DNA of 64,000 bases from Sneathiella chinensis (GTDB lineage Bacteria; Pseudomonadota; Alphaproteobacteria; Sneathiellales; Sneathiellaceae): NCBI RefSeq assembly GCF_012720115.1, contig NZ_VNWN01000002.1, positions 1,054,001-1,118,000 of the forward strand. The letters run 5' to 3'. Below, in pieces: positions 52,925-61,847 of the stretch. The translations under genes were made by a program, and so were the position numbers. The notes under the pieces were generated by a model. It had not been told where the DNA came from. It saw only the letters and a program-made list of their open reading frames with translations, and did not search any database. Numbering within the stretch: the first letter of the stretch is position 1; each line of letters begins with the position of its first letter.

Positions 52925-53791
52925 ATGAAAGAATTCAGTATTTCCCCCAACCCGAAGAACCCCGCCCTCAGTGAAACGCTGGAAGGGATCGATCATACAG
53001 GTGCCCGTATCCGCCAGCCGGTTGTCGTGGAAAAGCCGCTGACCTTGTTCCTGAACGGGCAGGAAATTGTGACCATGATGACAATCGGGGATTACCCGGA
53101 CTATCTGGCGCTCGGCTATCTGCTGAACCAGAATATGCTGCGCCCGGATGATACGGTGACGGCGGTCGATTACGATGACGATCTGGGGGTGGTCGTGGTC
53201 AGGACCGACCGCAAAACCGATTTCGAGGAAAAGCTGAAAAAGAAAACCCAGACATCGGGATGTGCCCAAGGCACGGTGTTTGGTGACCTGATGGAAAAAT
53301 TCGATGATATCCGGCTTGATCCCGAGGCCCGCCTCAACACCTCGTGGATTTATGAGCTGTCCAGAAAAATCAATACGCAGCCATCTCTCTATCTGGAAAC
53401 CGGGGCCATTCATGGCTGTGTATTATGTCAGGAAGACAGGCCCCTGATCTATATGGAGGATGTGGGCCGCCACAATGCGATCGATAAAATCGCCGGGTAT
53501 ATGTGGCGTCACGGGATCGGTCCGGAAGACAAGATTTTCTATACGACCGGGCGATTGACGTCGGAAATGGTCATCAAGACCGTACAGATGCAGTTGCCCA
53601 TCCTGATTTCCCGCAGTGGATTTACCGCCTGGGGGGTCGATCTGGCCCGGCAGGCCGGGTTGACGCTGATTGGCCGGGCCAAGGGAAAGCGGTTCATATG
53701 CCTGTCTGGTGAAGATAGAATCCGCTTTGATGCCGATCCGGCCTCTGTGCCGGATGAGGAAAGAAAACACCAGAGGAAGTCCAGTCAATGA
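52925..53791 (+). CDS. fdhD: Formate dehydrogenase accessory sulfurtransferase FdhD
   Basis: A 288-residue protein that passes sulfur to the bis-MGD cofactor of formate dehydrogenase. Seen: LFLNGQEIVTMMTIGDYPDYLALGYL, split near residue 55; the Cys-containing SGCAQGTVF near 117, where most members have a CxxC; GAIHGCVLC near 165; and the signature YMEDVGRHNAIDKIAGY near 178. The start at 52925 lies outside cysQ; frames extending further left would run antisense through cysQ. Its stop overlaps the mobA start (ATGA), so the pair is translationally coupled. Confidence 0.92.
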   Translation: MKEFSISPNPKNPALSETLEGIDHTGARIRQPVVVEKPLTLFLNGQEIVTMMTIGDYPDYLALGYLLNQNMLRPDDTVTAVDYDDDLGVVVVRTDRKTDFEEKLKKKTQTSGCAQGTVFGDLMEKFDDIRLDPEARLNTSWIYELSRKINTQPSLYLETGAIHGCVLCQEDRPLIYMEDVGRHNAIDKIAGYMWRHGIGPEDKIFYTTGRLTSEMVIKTVQMQLPILISRSGFTAWGVDLARQAGLTLIGRAKGKRFICLSGEDRIRFDADPASVPDEERKHQRKSSQ

Positions 53792-54429
53792 GTAAAACCG
53801 ACGCCAAAGCCATTACAAAAGCTGATCCGGTTCCCTGCCTGCTTCTGGCCGGGGGGCAATCCCGCCGGATGGGGGGCGGGGCAAAATTCCTCAAGACCAT
53901 CGGCGAGCGGTCCATGCTGGATCATATCATTGACCGCCTGAAGCCGCAGGTCGGGGACTTTCTGATCAACAGCAATCAGCCGCTGGAAAATACCGAATAT
54001 CCCGTTCGGCCGGACACCGTGCCGGGGTTCAACGGGCCCCTTGCCGGTATCCTGACCGGGCTTGAGTGTTTTTCAGATCAGGGCTGTACTGCCAGTCATA
54101 TGCTCAGCGTTCCGACAGACGCACCCTTCCTGCCCACGGATCTTGTAAAGCGATTGCAAGACGCCATGACCGCCAGCCCGACTGCCATTGTCATGGCCTA
54201 TTCCGGCAGCCGCATTCACCCGGTTGTGGCCCTTTGGCCTTTCGCCCTGAAGGAGGCCCTTCGGGAGGCACTGGTTGATGAAGGGCTGCGCAAGATACTG
54301 GTTTTTGCCGAACGGTATAGCCTGACAAGCGCACGGTGGGAGGACACACCCGTCGATCCGTTCTTCAACGTCAATCACCCGGAAGATCTGGACTTTGCGC
54401 GGTCGGTCCTGACCGGGGGGAAGGGTTAG
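53788..54429 (+). CDS. mobA: Molybdenum cofactor guanylyltransferase MobA
   Basis: A 213-residue nucleotidyltransferase that adds GMP to molybdopterin, giving the MGD cofactor used by enzymes of the DMSO-reductase family such as formate dehydrogenase. The GTP-binding motif LLLAGGQSRRMGGGAKFL starts near residue 18, with the Lys of GxxxRMGxxK in place. PGFNGPLAGILTGLE near 75 and VPTDAPFLP near 105 (metal-binding Asp) follow. It overlaps fdhD by 4 bases and meets a convergent DUF3775 gene end-to-end. The Mo enzyme gene itself is 8 kb to the right. Confidence 0.92.
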   Translation: MSKTDAKAITKADPVPCLLLAGGQSRRMGGGAKFLKTIGERSMLDHIIDRLKPQVGDFLINSNQPLENTEYPVRPDTVPGFNGPLAGILTGLECFSDQGCTASHMLSVPTDAPFLPTDLVKRLQDAMTASPTAIVMAYSGSRIHPVVALWPFALKEALREALVDEGLRKILVFAERYSLTSARWEDTPVDPFFNVNHPEDLDFARSVLTGGKG

Positions 54430-54833
54430 CGGATCCCCGTTTCGAATTCTTCTGAATCGTATCCAAGTTCCGCCAGACCTTCTTCCAGATAATCACCAAG
54501 CTGGGACATGTTGACCAGATAGTCGGCAATATGGTCCGGGTTCAGGTCGCGGGCTTCCTCTATGGCGTCGTCCCACTCATCGGCAGAAAAGGTGCCCCGG
54601 CCGACCCAGGCAAGGGCGACAAGGTTGATCTGCTCTTCCTCGTTCAGTTTTGAGATGATGCGTTTCAGGTCCTTGTACCGGTCCTCGGTTTCGCGAAATT
54701 CCAGATCGTCGTCGATTTCCGGCAACTCCGTGAAGCGGGCACCGTCCGCGTCCTCCTCATTGTCCTGCGAGGCATTGAGGGCCAGCGAGTTGATAATCAG
54801 GTCACATACCTTTTCGACAGCAATTTTCAGCAT
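54426..54833 (-). CDS. DUF3775 family protein
   Basis: A 135-residue acidic soluble protein. The central stretch KLNEEEQINLVALAWVGRGTF, split near residue 65, followed by EWDDAIEEA and IADYLVNMSQLGDYLEEGL, is the pattern of DUF3775, common in alphaproteobacteria and uncharacterised. Met at 54833 is preferred to the GTG three bases earlier. Its stop overlaps that of mobA. An inverted repeat (GATACTAT 54863-54870, ATAGTATC 54889-54896) lies just upstream and may be part of its promoter. Confidence 0.8.
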   Translation of the reverse strand: MLKIAVEKVCDLIINSLALNASQDNEEDADGARFTELPEIDDDLEFRETEDRYKDLKRIISKLNEEEQINLVALAWVGRGTFSADEWDDAIEEARDLNPDHIADYLVNMSQLGDYLEEGLAELGYDSEEFETGIR

Positions 54834-54928
54834 CACCCATTCCCCACGATACCTATCCGGAAGATACTATATCATCAAGTTCTAAATAATAGTATCAGAC
54901 AGGGACAGACTGTACCAGACGGATGATT

Positions 54929-55240
54929 CTAGTTTTCTGGCAGGGGGAAAATTTCCACGGCGACGGACAGGACCGGTAGGATGTTCTGCAGGCGCAGTTG
55001 CAGATGGGCCGCCTCGCTATAGGCAAATGGCGCGGCCACGATTGTCACCGTTAGCTCGTTGTTGTGCTGAACGCTGCTGAATGATGTGGGAACCATGTTT
55101 CGCAGGGCGAAATTTTCAAGAATTCTGGGCAGGGCAGAGGGTTCCGACACGGCCTGAATGGTAAAACGGGCCTCGACCTGTGCGTCGCGAGACAGGGAAG
55201 TCGCCGGATCAGAGGGGAGGGAGAAAGGCTGTATGGTCAT
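54929..55240 (-). CDS. Small protein with ACT-like fold
   Basis: A 103-residue frame. The order of strands and helices (ARFTIQAVSEPSALPRILENF, then LTVTIVAAPFAYSEAAHLQLRL) resembles a single ACT-type unit, as in IlvM-like or regulatory small subunits. No ilv genes lie nearby, so a role in branched-chain synthesis is not supported. The first 20 residues are Ser/Pro-rich and probably flexible. The ribosome site is weak. Family not firmly recognised. Confidence 0.55.
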   Translation of the reverse strand: MTIQPFSLPSDPATSLSRDAQVEARFTIQAVSEPSALPRILENFALRNMVPTSFSSVQHNNELTVTIVAAPFAYSEAAHLQLRLQNILPVLSVAVEIFPLPEN

Positions 55241-55398
55241 GGGTATTCGCTTGGATAGAAAAAGATCGATAGAGAACAGGCCTGCAATGTCTGGTGCCCC
55301 GGCTCTAGCAGGGAAGAGCCGGGCCTGTAATTCGTTCTATCTGGATTTCAGCGAATATTTGTTTCATGTCAAACAGATTAGGAGGATTTTTCTCAGTG

Positions 55399-56301
55399 TC
55401 AACAAGGGATTAGGCCGAGCAATTTTCTTTGCTTTTTCTCGACAAGTGTTGTCAGGAATTGCGTGACAGCCTTGATTCTTGCAAGATCGCGAATGTCTTC
55501 GGGGGTGTTCAGCCAAAAAGTCCGCCGCACTTCGATCTCATCGGGAAGCAGGCAGACCAGTGACGGATATTCGTCGGCAACGAAGCAATGCATGATGCTG
55601 AGACCGGCACCGGCAAGGGCGGCCTGAAACTGGAACACGATGCTGGAACTTTTCAGGGTGACGTTGGGGTTTGACACAAACTCGCTCAGGTACAGCATTT
55701 GCGGATCGGGAACCAGTTCATCAATATAGGAAATGAAGGTATGGTCTTTCAGGTCTTCCTTGCTCTGGATTGGTGGGTGGTTGTCCAGATAGTCCCGGCT
55801 GGCATACAGGCGCAGGGTGTAATCTGTCAGCTTGCGGGAAATCAGCCGTCCCGACTTGGGGCGCTCCAGCGTGATGGACAGGTCCGCCTCCCGTTTTGAC
55901 AGGCTTACAAAGCGGTCATTGGCGACGAATTCAAGCTCGATCTCGGGGTGGATCTTCTGGAAATGCTTGACCTCGCGGGACAGGAACTGGCTGCCGAACC
56001 CTTCCGGCACCCCAAGGCGGACAACACCGGTCAGGTTCCGGTTCTCCCCGCCCACATGGTCCTGAATGATGGCGGACTGGCTTTCCATGGCCTCCGCATG
56101 GGGCAACAGGCGCTCCCCGGCCTGCGTCAGGACATATCCCCGCGTGGTGCTTTCGAACAGTTTTGCATCCAGTTGTTTTTCAAGCGCAAGCACGCGGCGG
56201 CTGACTGTGGTATGATCCACCTTCAGGGCCTTGGCCACTTCGGTGAGGCGTCCCTTGCGGCTGAGTTCGAGGAAAAAACGGACATCGTTCCAGTCGAACA
56301 T
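55399..56301 (-). CDS. LysR-type transcriptional regulator of the mmsAB genes
   Basis: A 300-residue LysR protein: winged HTH in the first 60 residues (FFLELSRKGRLTEVAKALKVDHTTVSRRV, split), a linker helix (LEKQLDAKLFES) and a substrate-binding-like domain (about 90-290). It stands divergent to the methylmalonate-semialdehyde dehydrogenase gene with 117 bases between, the classic setting for LysR control of its neighbour. Repeated elements in that gap are listed separately. The inducer may be an intermediate of valine breakdown; inferred from position only. Confidence 0.88.
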   Translation of the reverse strand: MFDWNDVRFFLELSRKGRLTEVAKALKVDHTTVSRRVLALEKQLDAKLFESTTRGYVLTQAGERLLPHAEAMESQSAIIQDHVGGENRNLTGVVRLGVPEGFGSQFLSREVKHFQKIHPEIELEFVANDRFVSLSKREADLSITLERPKSGRLISRKLTDYTLRLYASRDYLDNHPPIQSKEDLKDHTFISYIDELVPDPQMLYLSEFVSNPNVTLKSSSIVFQFQAALAGAGLSIMHCFVADEYPSLVCLLPDEIEVRRTFWLNTPEDIRDLARIKAVTQFLTTLVEKKQRKLLGLIPC

Positions 56302-56317
56302 TGGTTCAGTCTCCTGA

Positions 56318-56372
56318 TGTGCAAAATCACACAGGCAGTGTGCAATCTTACGTAATTACTTTGCATTTTTAC
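56318..56372. promoter_or_regulatory. Candidate LysR operator region upstream of mmsA
   Basis: Three elements crowd here: an inverted repeat TGTG/CACA (56318-56331), a perfect GTAATTAC palindrome (56352-56359) inside a TGCAA/TTGCA pair (56341-56365), and an 11-base direct repeat, TGCAATCTTAC at 56341 and TGCATTTTTAC at 56362, two helix turns apart. LysR proteins often contact such paired sites. Confidence 0.55.
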
Positions 56373-56418
56373 CCATGTAAAGTTCAAGGATCATAAAATC
56401 TCCTGGGAGCGAAATAAC

Positions 56419-57912
56419 ATGACAGAACAACTGAAGCACTACATTGGCGGCCAATATGTGGCCGGTAAGTCCGGCCGGTTCAGCCCGGTTTACAACCCAA
56501 GCACCGGCGAGCAGAAAGCCGAGGTTCCGCTTGCGACCGAGGCCGAGGTTGGGGACGCCATTGCTGACAGTCTTGCCGCCTTCCCGGAATGGGCCGCCAC
56601 ATCGCCCATCACCCGTGCGCGTGTCATGTTCAAGTTCAAGGAACTGGTTGAAGCCAATATCGAGGAACTGGCCGCTCTGCTGTCCAGCGAGCATGGCAAG
56701 GTTCATTCCGACGCCAAGGGCTCCATCATTCGCGGCCTTGAGGTCGTGGAATTTGCCTGTGGCATTCCGCACCTTCTGAAAGGTGAGTTCTCGGACAACG
56801 TTTCTTCCGGCATTGACATGTATTCCATGCGCAAGCCTTTGGGCGTTGTTGCCGGTATTACACCGTTCAACTTCCCGGCCATGGTTCCCATGTGGATGTT
56901 CGCGGTTGCCATTGCCTGCGGTAACACCTTCGTTCTGAAGCCGTCCGAAAAGGATCCGTCCCTGCCGATGAAACTGGCGGAACTGATGCTGGAAGCCGGT
57001 GCCCCGAAAGGCGTTCTCAACGTGATCAATGGTGACAAGGTTGCCGTTGATACCCTTCTGGATGACGAGCGGGTCAAGGCCATCAGCTTTGTCGGCTCCA
57101 CCCCGATCGCGAAATATGTTTACAGCCGTGCTGCTGCCGCCGGAAAGCGGGTTCAGGCCATGGGCGGCGCAAAGAACCACATGCTGGTCATGCCGGATGC
57201 GGATATGGACAAGGCCGTTGATGCCCTGATCGGTGCCGGTTATGGCTCCGCCGGGGAACGGTGCATGGCTATTTCCGTTGCTGTTGCGGTGGGCGATGCC
57301 GGTGACCAGCTGGTTGAGGCACTGGCCCCGCGGGTTCGCAACCTGAAAGTCGGCCCGAGCGCGGCAGACGGCGATATGGGACCGCTGGTCACAGCCGAGC
57401 ATCTGGCCAAGGTGAAGGGATATGTGGACCTCGGTGTTCAGGAAGGCGCCAACCTGGTGGTTGATGGCCGTGACCTGACCCTGCAGGGCTATGAAAACGG
57501 TTATTACATGGGCGGTTGCCTGTTCGACAATGTCACCACAGACATGCGGATTTACAAGGAAGAAATCTTTGGTCCGGTCCTGTCCGTGGTCCGGGCTCCG
57601 ACCTTCAACGAAGCCATGGAAATGGTCGACAAGCACGAGTTCGGGAACGGTACCTCCATCTTTACCCGGAACGGCGATGTGGCCCGGGCCTTCTCCAACA
57701 ATGTCGAGGTTGGCATGGTTGGCGTGAACGTGCCGATTCCGGTGCCGTTGGCGTTCCACAGCTTTGGTGGTTGGAAAGCCTCCGCCTTTGGTGACCATAA
57801 CCAGCACGGTCCGGAAGGCGTTCGTTTCTATACCAAGGTGAAAACAGTGACATCCCGTTGGCCGGATTCCATCAAGTCCGGTGCGGAATTTGTCATGCCG
57901 ACCCATAAGTAA
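56419..57912 (+). CDS. mmsA: CoA-acylating methylmalonate-semialdehyde dehydrogenase
   Basis: A 497-residue aldehyde dehydrogenase of valine and thymine breakdown: (methyl)malonate semialdehyde + CoA + NAD to propionyl-CoA or acetyl-CoA with CO2 loss. Seen: [20 protein letters not shown] near residue 145 (Asn of the oxyanion hole), [10 protein letters not shown] near 171, [12 protein letters not shown] near 224, [10 protein letters not shown] near 250 and the nucleophile in [13 protein letters not shown] near 284. [12 protein letters not shown] is typical of MmsA/IolA. TCCTGGGAG precedes the ATG. mmsB follows after 72 bases. Confidence 0.94.
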   Translation: MTEQLKHYIGGQYVAGKSGRFSPVYNPSTGEQKAEVPLATEAEVGDAIADSLAAFPEWAATSPITRARVMFKFKELVEANIEELAALLSSEHGKVHSDAKGSIIRGLEVVEFACGIPHLLKGEFSDNVSSGIDMYSMRKPLGVVAGITPFNFPAMVPMWMFAVAIACGNTFVLKPSEKDPSLPMKLAELMLEAGAPKGVLNVINGDKVAVDTLLDDERVKAISFVGSTPIAKYVYSRAAAAGKRVQAMGGAKNHMLVMPDADMDKAVDALIGAGYGSAGERCMAISVAVAVGDAGDQLVEALAPRVRNLKVGPSAADGDMGPLVTAEHLAKVKGYVDLGVQEGANLVVDGRDLTLQGYENGYYMGGCLFDNVTTDMRIYKEEIFGPVLSVVRAPTFNEAMEMVDKHEFGNGTSIFTRNGDVARAFSNNVEVGMVGVNVPIPVPLAFHSFGGWKASAFGDHNQHGPEGVRFYTKVKTVTSRWPDSIKSGAEFVMPTHK

Positions 57913-57938
57913 GGGGTCTTTAAAACCATAAGAACAGA

Positions 57939-57963
57939 GTGTGCCCGGTTCCGCCGGGCACAC
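57939..57963 (+). terminator. Hairpin between mmsA and mmsB
   Basis: GTGTGCCCGG and CCGGGCACAC form a 10-bp stem with a TTCCG loop. No T-run follows and the mmsB ribosome site (GGGAGGGAT) is close, so this more likely stabilises the mmsA message than ends it. Confidence 0.55.
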
Positions 57964-57984
57964 GTCAAATCCGGGAGGGATCAA

Positions 57985-58872
57985 ATGGCGAAAATCGGTT
58001 TTATCGGCGTTGGCAATATGGGAGGGCCAATGGCCATCAACCTGCTGAATGCCGGCCACTCAGTAAAGGTGTTCGACCTGGCCGCCGATGCGGTCAAGGC
58101 CTGTGTGGAGGCAGGCGGTGAGGCTGCGTCTTCCGCAACAGAGGCCGCGAGCGGCGTCGGCGTCGTGATCAGCATGCTGCCCAAGGGCGAGCATGTGCGG
58201 CAGGTCTATCTTGGGGAGAGCGGCATCATCGCCGCCGCAGGGGAAGGAACCCTGTTCATTGACTGTTCCACAATCGATGTGGCGACGGCCCGCGAGGTAT
58301 CACAGGCGGCAACGGTTGCCGGCAAGATGATGGTGGATGCACCGGTCAGCGGCGGCGTTGGCGGGGCAGAGGCAGGGACCTTGACCTTCATGGTCGGCGG
58401 CCCGGCAGGCGCGTTTGAAGCGGCCAAGCCCCTGCTGGAAATCATGGGCAAGAATATCGTCCATACGGGGGCATCCGGCAACGGGCAGGCCGCCAAGATT
58501 TGTAACAACATGATCCTGGGCATTTCCATGATCGCCGTGTCCGAGGCCTTTGTTCTTGGGGAAAAACTGGGACTGGATCATCAGACCCTGTTTGACATTG
58601 CCTCGACGGCGTCCGGTCAGTGCTGGTCCCTGACAAGTTACTGCCCGGTACCGGGTCCGGTTCCCACATCCCCGGCGAACAATGACTACAAACCGGGCTT
58701 TTCCGCGCAGAATATGCTGAAGGACCTGAATTTGTCGCAGGAAGCAGCCGACGGGTTTCATGCGTCAACCGCCCTTGGGCATGCGGCGATGGACCTGTAC
58801 GAGAAATATGTCTCCGGGGAGGGTGAGGCCGCAGACTTTTCCGGTATCATCAACATGATCAGGAAGTCCTGA
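57985..58872 (+). CDS. mmsB: 3-Hydroxyisobutyrate dehydrogenase
   Basis: A 295-residue beta-hydroxyacid dehydrogenase oxidising 3-hydroxyisobutyrate to methylmalonate semialdehyde, the step before MmsA. N-terminal NAD motif IGFIGVGNMGGPMAINLLNAGH, split near residue 3; substrate motif DAPVSGGVGGAEAGTLTFMVGG near 118; and catalytic Lys in GNGQAAKICNNMILG near 165. The run CWSLTSYCPVPGPVPTSPANNDYKPGF in the C-terminal part is specific to true HIBADH. Order mmsA-mmsB with a divergent LysR forms a valine catabolic unit. Confidence 0.94.
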   Translation: MAKIGFIGVGNMGGPMAINLLNAGHSVKVFDLAADAVKACVEAGGEAASSATEAASGVGVVISMLPKGEHVRQVYLGESGIIAAAGEGTLFIDCSTIDVATAREVSQAATVAGKMMVDAPVSGGVGGAEAGTLTFMVGGPAGAFEAAKPLLEIMGKNIVHTGASGNGQAAKICNNMILGISMIAVSEAFVLGEKLGLDHQTLFDIASTASGQCWSLTSYCPVPGPVPTSPANNDYKPGFSAQNMLKDLNLSQEAADGFHASTALGHAAMDLYEKYVSGEGEAADFSGIINMIRKS

Positions 58873-58894
58873 TCCGGGACAGAAGAGAATGAAA

Positions 58895-58932
58895 AACGGG
58901 CGGGTATGGTTCAGGCTGTATCCGCCTTTTTT
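58895..58932 (+). terminator. Rho-independent terminator after mmsB
   Basis: GGCGGGTA (58899-58906) pairs with TATCCGCC (58919-58926) with one G-T pair and runs into TTTTTTG. It closes the mmsAB transcript; the RidA gene beyond it has its own AGGAGG site. Confidence 0.75.
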
Positions 58933-58977
58933 GTTTGGGGCTTTTGGGCGTTTGGCTTTTTGGGGCAGGAGGTTTGA

Positions 58978-59352
58978 ATGGTACGGCATATTTCTTCCGG
59001 GTCGGCCTATGAGGCAGAGATCGGATACTCGCGCGCGGTTGTGGATGACCAGTATGTATTTGTGGCCGGGACAACCGGAACCGATTACCGCACCATGACA
59101 ATCCCGGACGGGGTGGAGGCGCAGGTTCAGCTTTGCCTGCAGAATATTTCTGAAGCCCTGGAACAGGCAGGATCGTCCCTCGATCAGGTGGTGCGGGTGC
59201 GTTATATCCTGCCGGACCGGAATGATTTCAAGGCCTGCTGGCCCTATCTTGGAAAGGCCTTTGCCAAGGCCCGCCCCGCCGCCACCATGATTGAGGCGGG
59301 GCTGATGGACCCGGCCATGAAGATCGAGATCGAGGTGACGGCCCGCCGCTAG
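58978..59352 (+). CDS. RidA/YjgF family protein
   Basis: A 124-residue protein of the RidA family, whose archetype hydrolyses reactive enamine/imine intermediates from PLP enzymes. Trimer-forming and active-site features are DQYVFVAGTTGTDY near residue 22, VVRVRYILPDRNDF near 67 and ARPAATMIEAGLMDPAMKIEIEVTA near 98, with the Glu of the C-terminal motif. The canonical Arg before (A/T)A is present (RPAAT). It lacks the full RidA signature, so it may belong to the Rid4-7 group. Its TAG stop shares CTAG with the convergent HAD gene. Confidence 0.85.
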   Translation: MVRHISSGSAYEAEIGYSRAVVDDQYVFVAGTTGTDYRTMTIPDGVEAQVQLCLQNISEALEQAGSSLDQVVRVRYILPDRNDFKACWPYLGKAFAKARPAATMIEAGLMDPAMKIEIEVTARR

Positions 59353-60071
59353 GCGTCATCCTCGCTCAGGGTTTCAAGCAGGGCCGGAAGATCGGTGATG
59401 CTGGTCAGTTCCAAAAAGCGGGTAAACCCTTCCGGCCTGTCGGCGTAATCCAGCTCCCACGTGCTGGTATGGGGGACATGGACGCCCCAGCCACCGGCCT
59501 CAAGAGCCGGAATGACATCAGATTTTAGGGAATTTCCCACCATCATGCTTTTCTTCGGGCCGTCGCCATATTGGTCGAAAATCCGTTGATAGACGCTGGT
59601 TTCCTTTTCGCTGACAATCTCGATGGCATCGAAATAGTCGCCAAGCCCTGATTGGGCCAGCTTGCGTTCCTGATCAAAAAGGTCGCCTTTTGTGATCAGG
59701 ACAATGCGATAGTGTCCCGCCAGCTTGTCGAGCGTGTCACCAACACCGGGCAGGGTATTCACGGGATGGTCGTGCATCTCGCGCCCGGCTTTCAGGATTT
59801 CGCTCATCACATGGCTGGAGACATCCCCGCCCGTGACCTCAAGCGCGGTTTCCAGCATGGACAGGGTGAACCCCTTGATCCCATAGCCGTAATAGCTCAG
59901 GTTCTTGCGCTCTGTTTCCAGCAGGTTGCCGTAAATCTTGTCAGGACTGGAATGATCGGCCAGCAGATCGAAAAAACGTTGCTGGGTCAGCCGGAAGAAC
60001 TGCTCGTTCTCCCACAGGGTGTCATCGGCATCAAAGGCGATCGTGGACAGGGTGTTATTCGTCTTTCTCAT
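59349..60071 (-). CDS. HAD-superfamily hydrolase
   Basis: A 240-residue HAD phosphatase. Motif I is FDADDTLWENEQFF at residue 13, with both catalytic Asp; motif II IVLITKGD near 121; Lys region RKLAQSGLGDYF near 132; and motif IV VGNSLKSDVIPALEAGGWGVHVP near 176. A helical cap lies between residues 25 and 95. The subfamily resembles putative hydrolases YjjG-like; substrate unknown. Start at 60071 is preferred; the frame upstream overlaps the DMT promoter region. Confidence 0.85.
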   Translation of the reverse strand: MRKTNNTLSTIAFDADDTLWENEQFFRLTQQRFFDLLADHSSPDKIYGNLLETERKNLSYYGYGIKGFTLSMLETALEVTGGDVSSHVMSEILKAGREMHDHPVNTLPGVGDTLDKLAGHYRIVLITKGDLFDQERKLAQSGLGDYFDAIEIVSEKETSVYQRIFDQYGDGPKKSMMVGNSLKSDVIPALEAGGWGVHVPHTSTWELDYADRPEGFTRFLELTSITDLPALLETLSEDDA

Positions 60072-60181
60072 TGTCGCTTGTATACCATAATCGGGGCGCT
60101 TCGGCAGCGCTATTTCCTGCCGCCCGGAGGCGGGCACCACAATTTGTTTGCCTTCCTACAAAATTTGCCTCTTATAGGGGA

Positions 60182-61060
60182 ATGACAACACAACCGAATG
60201 ACAATCTGCGCGGCGCGTTCCTGATGGCCGCCTGCATGGCGGCCTTTGGGATCAATGACGCCCTGATGAAGCTGGCATCGTCCCATTTCAGCCTGTTTCA
60301 GGCCATGTTTATTCGTGCCATTTTCACCACCATTCTGCTGGGGGGAATTGCGTGGTACCAGAAGGCGCTGATTGTGACGGTGCCAAAGGGGGACCGGCTG
60401 CCCCTGTTCCTTCGGATCATGGCGGAACTTGCCGGCAGTTTCTGTTTCCTGACGGCCATCTTCAACATGCCGATTGCCAATGCCACGGCGATCCTGCAAT
60501 CCATGCCGCTGGCGGTGACCCTTGCTGCGGCCCTGTTCCTTGGAGAACGTGTGGGGTGGCGGCGCTATATTGCGGTTTTTATCGGTTTTGCCGGGGTTAT
60601 GATCATTGTCCGGCCCGGTTCCGCCGGGTTTAACGAGTTTTCCTTCTTTGCGCTAACGTCCGTTTTCTTTCTGGTGATCCGGGATTTGTCGACGCGAAAA
60701 CTGTCGGCGGGCGTCCCCTCCATCTTTGTATCGCTGATGACGTCACTGGCGATCCTGCTGGCGACGGGGATCATCCTGCCCACGATTACGTGGCAGGAAG
60801 TAACCGGTGAAGGCTTTGCCATTTTGCTGGCCGCGGCCTGCTTTGTGCTGTTCGGTTATATTTCCAGTGTGATGGCCATGCGGGCCGGGGATATCGCCTT
60901 CATTTCGCCGTTCCGGTATACGATCCTGATCTGGTCCATATGCCTTGGCATGTTCATTTTTGGCGATATTCCCGACACATGGACCATTGTTGGAAGCACA
61001 ATCGTCGTGGGGACGGGCCTGTATACCTTCTATCGGGAGCAGGTGGCCTCCAAACGTTAG
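60182..61060 (+). CDS. EamA/DMT-superfamily transporter
   Basis: A 292-residue membrane protein with ten helices in two EamA repeats (about 8-140 and 150-285). FMACMAAFGINDALMKL-like opening, FNMPIANATAILQSMPLAVTL near 95 and FISPFRYTILIWS near 240 are typical of the drug/metabolite exporter family (RhaT/YdcZ-like). Likely an exporter of a metabolite or amino acid, not identifiable from sequence. Start at 60182 follows TAGGGGA. Its last bases overlap the convergent amidotransferase gene by 4. Confidence 0.85.
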   Translation: MTTQPNDNLRGAFLMAACMAAFGINDALMKLASSHFSLFQAMFIRAIFTTILLGGIAWYQKALIVTVPKGDRLPLFLRIMAELAGSFCFLTAIFNMPIANATAILQSMPLAVTLAAALFLGERVGWRRYIAVFIGFAGVMIIVRPGSAGFNEFSFFALTSVFFLVIRDLSTRKLSAGVPSIFVSLMTSLAILLATGIILPTITWQEVTGEGFAILLAAACFVLFGYISSVMAMRAGDIAFISPFRYTILIWSICLGMFIFGDIPDTWTIVGSTIVVGTGLYTFYREQVASKR

Positions 61061-61761
61061 GAGGAGGCCGTTTCCCTGGCGCCTTTCTTCAGGACGGCAG
61101 CAAGACGGTCTTTCAGGCGGTTTCTGTCCACCGGCTGTTCCAGCGTGGTCAGGGCATCATCCACCAGTTCTTCCGCGATCTTGCGGCCGCGACGGTCCTG
61201 CAGCAGGTCATGGGCAAACGCAGCGGAATGCTCCGGGTGAGGCTGCAGCGTGATGCAGGCGTCGGAATATTGCAGGCCAGCATAGCGGCAGAAATCGGAG
61301 GTCATGATCACGTCGGCCCCGGCCGGGCATTCGGTAACCTGATCCTGATGGAAGGCCAGAAGACGGGTTTCCTCGCCGGTTGTCGGATGCCGGTAGGCAT
61401 GAACCCCGATGCCCCATCCGTTTGAATGTTTCTCGACCTTGCCGCCAAGGGCCTGTGCCATGATCTGGTGGCCGAAACAGATGCCGATGGTCGGCCGCTT
61501 TTCCGCGACAAGCTGGCGGACAAATTCCTCAAGCGGCGGAATCCAGTCGTGATCCTCGTAGGCGCCATGTTTGGAGCCGGTGATGATCCACGCATCGCAT
61601 TGATCCGTACTGGTCGGGAATTCACCGTTCACAACGGAAAAATCTTCATAGACAAAAGGCTCGTCCGCAAACATTTCCTTGAACATGTCGGGGTATTCCC
61701 CATAGTCTGCGGCAAGCTGCCCGCCGACAATTCCGGTTTGAAGAATGCCAACTGTAATCAT
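61057..61761 (-). CDS. Class I glutamine amidotransferase-like protein
   Basis: A 234-residue GATase1 domain protein without a synthetase domain. The triad is visible: Cys in GICFGHQIMAQALGG near residue 86, and His and Glu in LQPHPEHS near 177. WIITGSKHGAYEDHDWIPPLEEF precedes the Cys, as in stand-alone GMP-synthase-like amidotransferases (YfeJ, gamma-glutamyl hydrolase types). Such proteins often cleave gamma-glutamyl bonds or serve unknown partners. The start at 61761 gives the usual first strand (ITVGILQTG). It overlaps the DMT gene tail-to-tail. Confidence 0.85.
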   Translation of the reverse strand: MITVGILQTGIVGGQLAADYGEYPDMFKEMFADEPFVYEDFSVVNGEFPTSTDQCDAWIITGSKHGAYEDHDWIPPLEEFVRQLVAEKRPTIGICFGHQIMAQALGGKVEKHSNGWGIGVHAYRHPTTGEETRLLAFHQDQVTECPAGADVIMTSDFCRYAGLQYSDACITLQPHPEHSAAFAHDLLQDRRGRKIAEELVDDALTTLEQPVDRNRLKDRLAAVLKKGARETASS

Positions 61762-61847
61762 TGTAAGGTTTCCATGAAAATAAGCACTGCTGTACAAGGC
61801 GCGGGGCAGATGGTCCAGAAAGGGGCCGCCCCCGCATTCCGGCGCTA

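Noticed and set aside
56356-58059. 567-codon minus-strand frame opposite mmsA
   Set aside because: mmsA has complete aldehyde dehydrogenase motifs and a ribosome site; the antisense product is His/Gly-rich noise.
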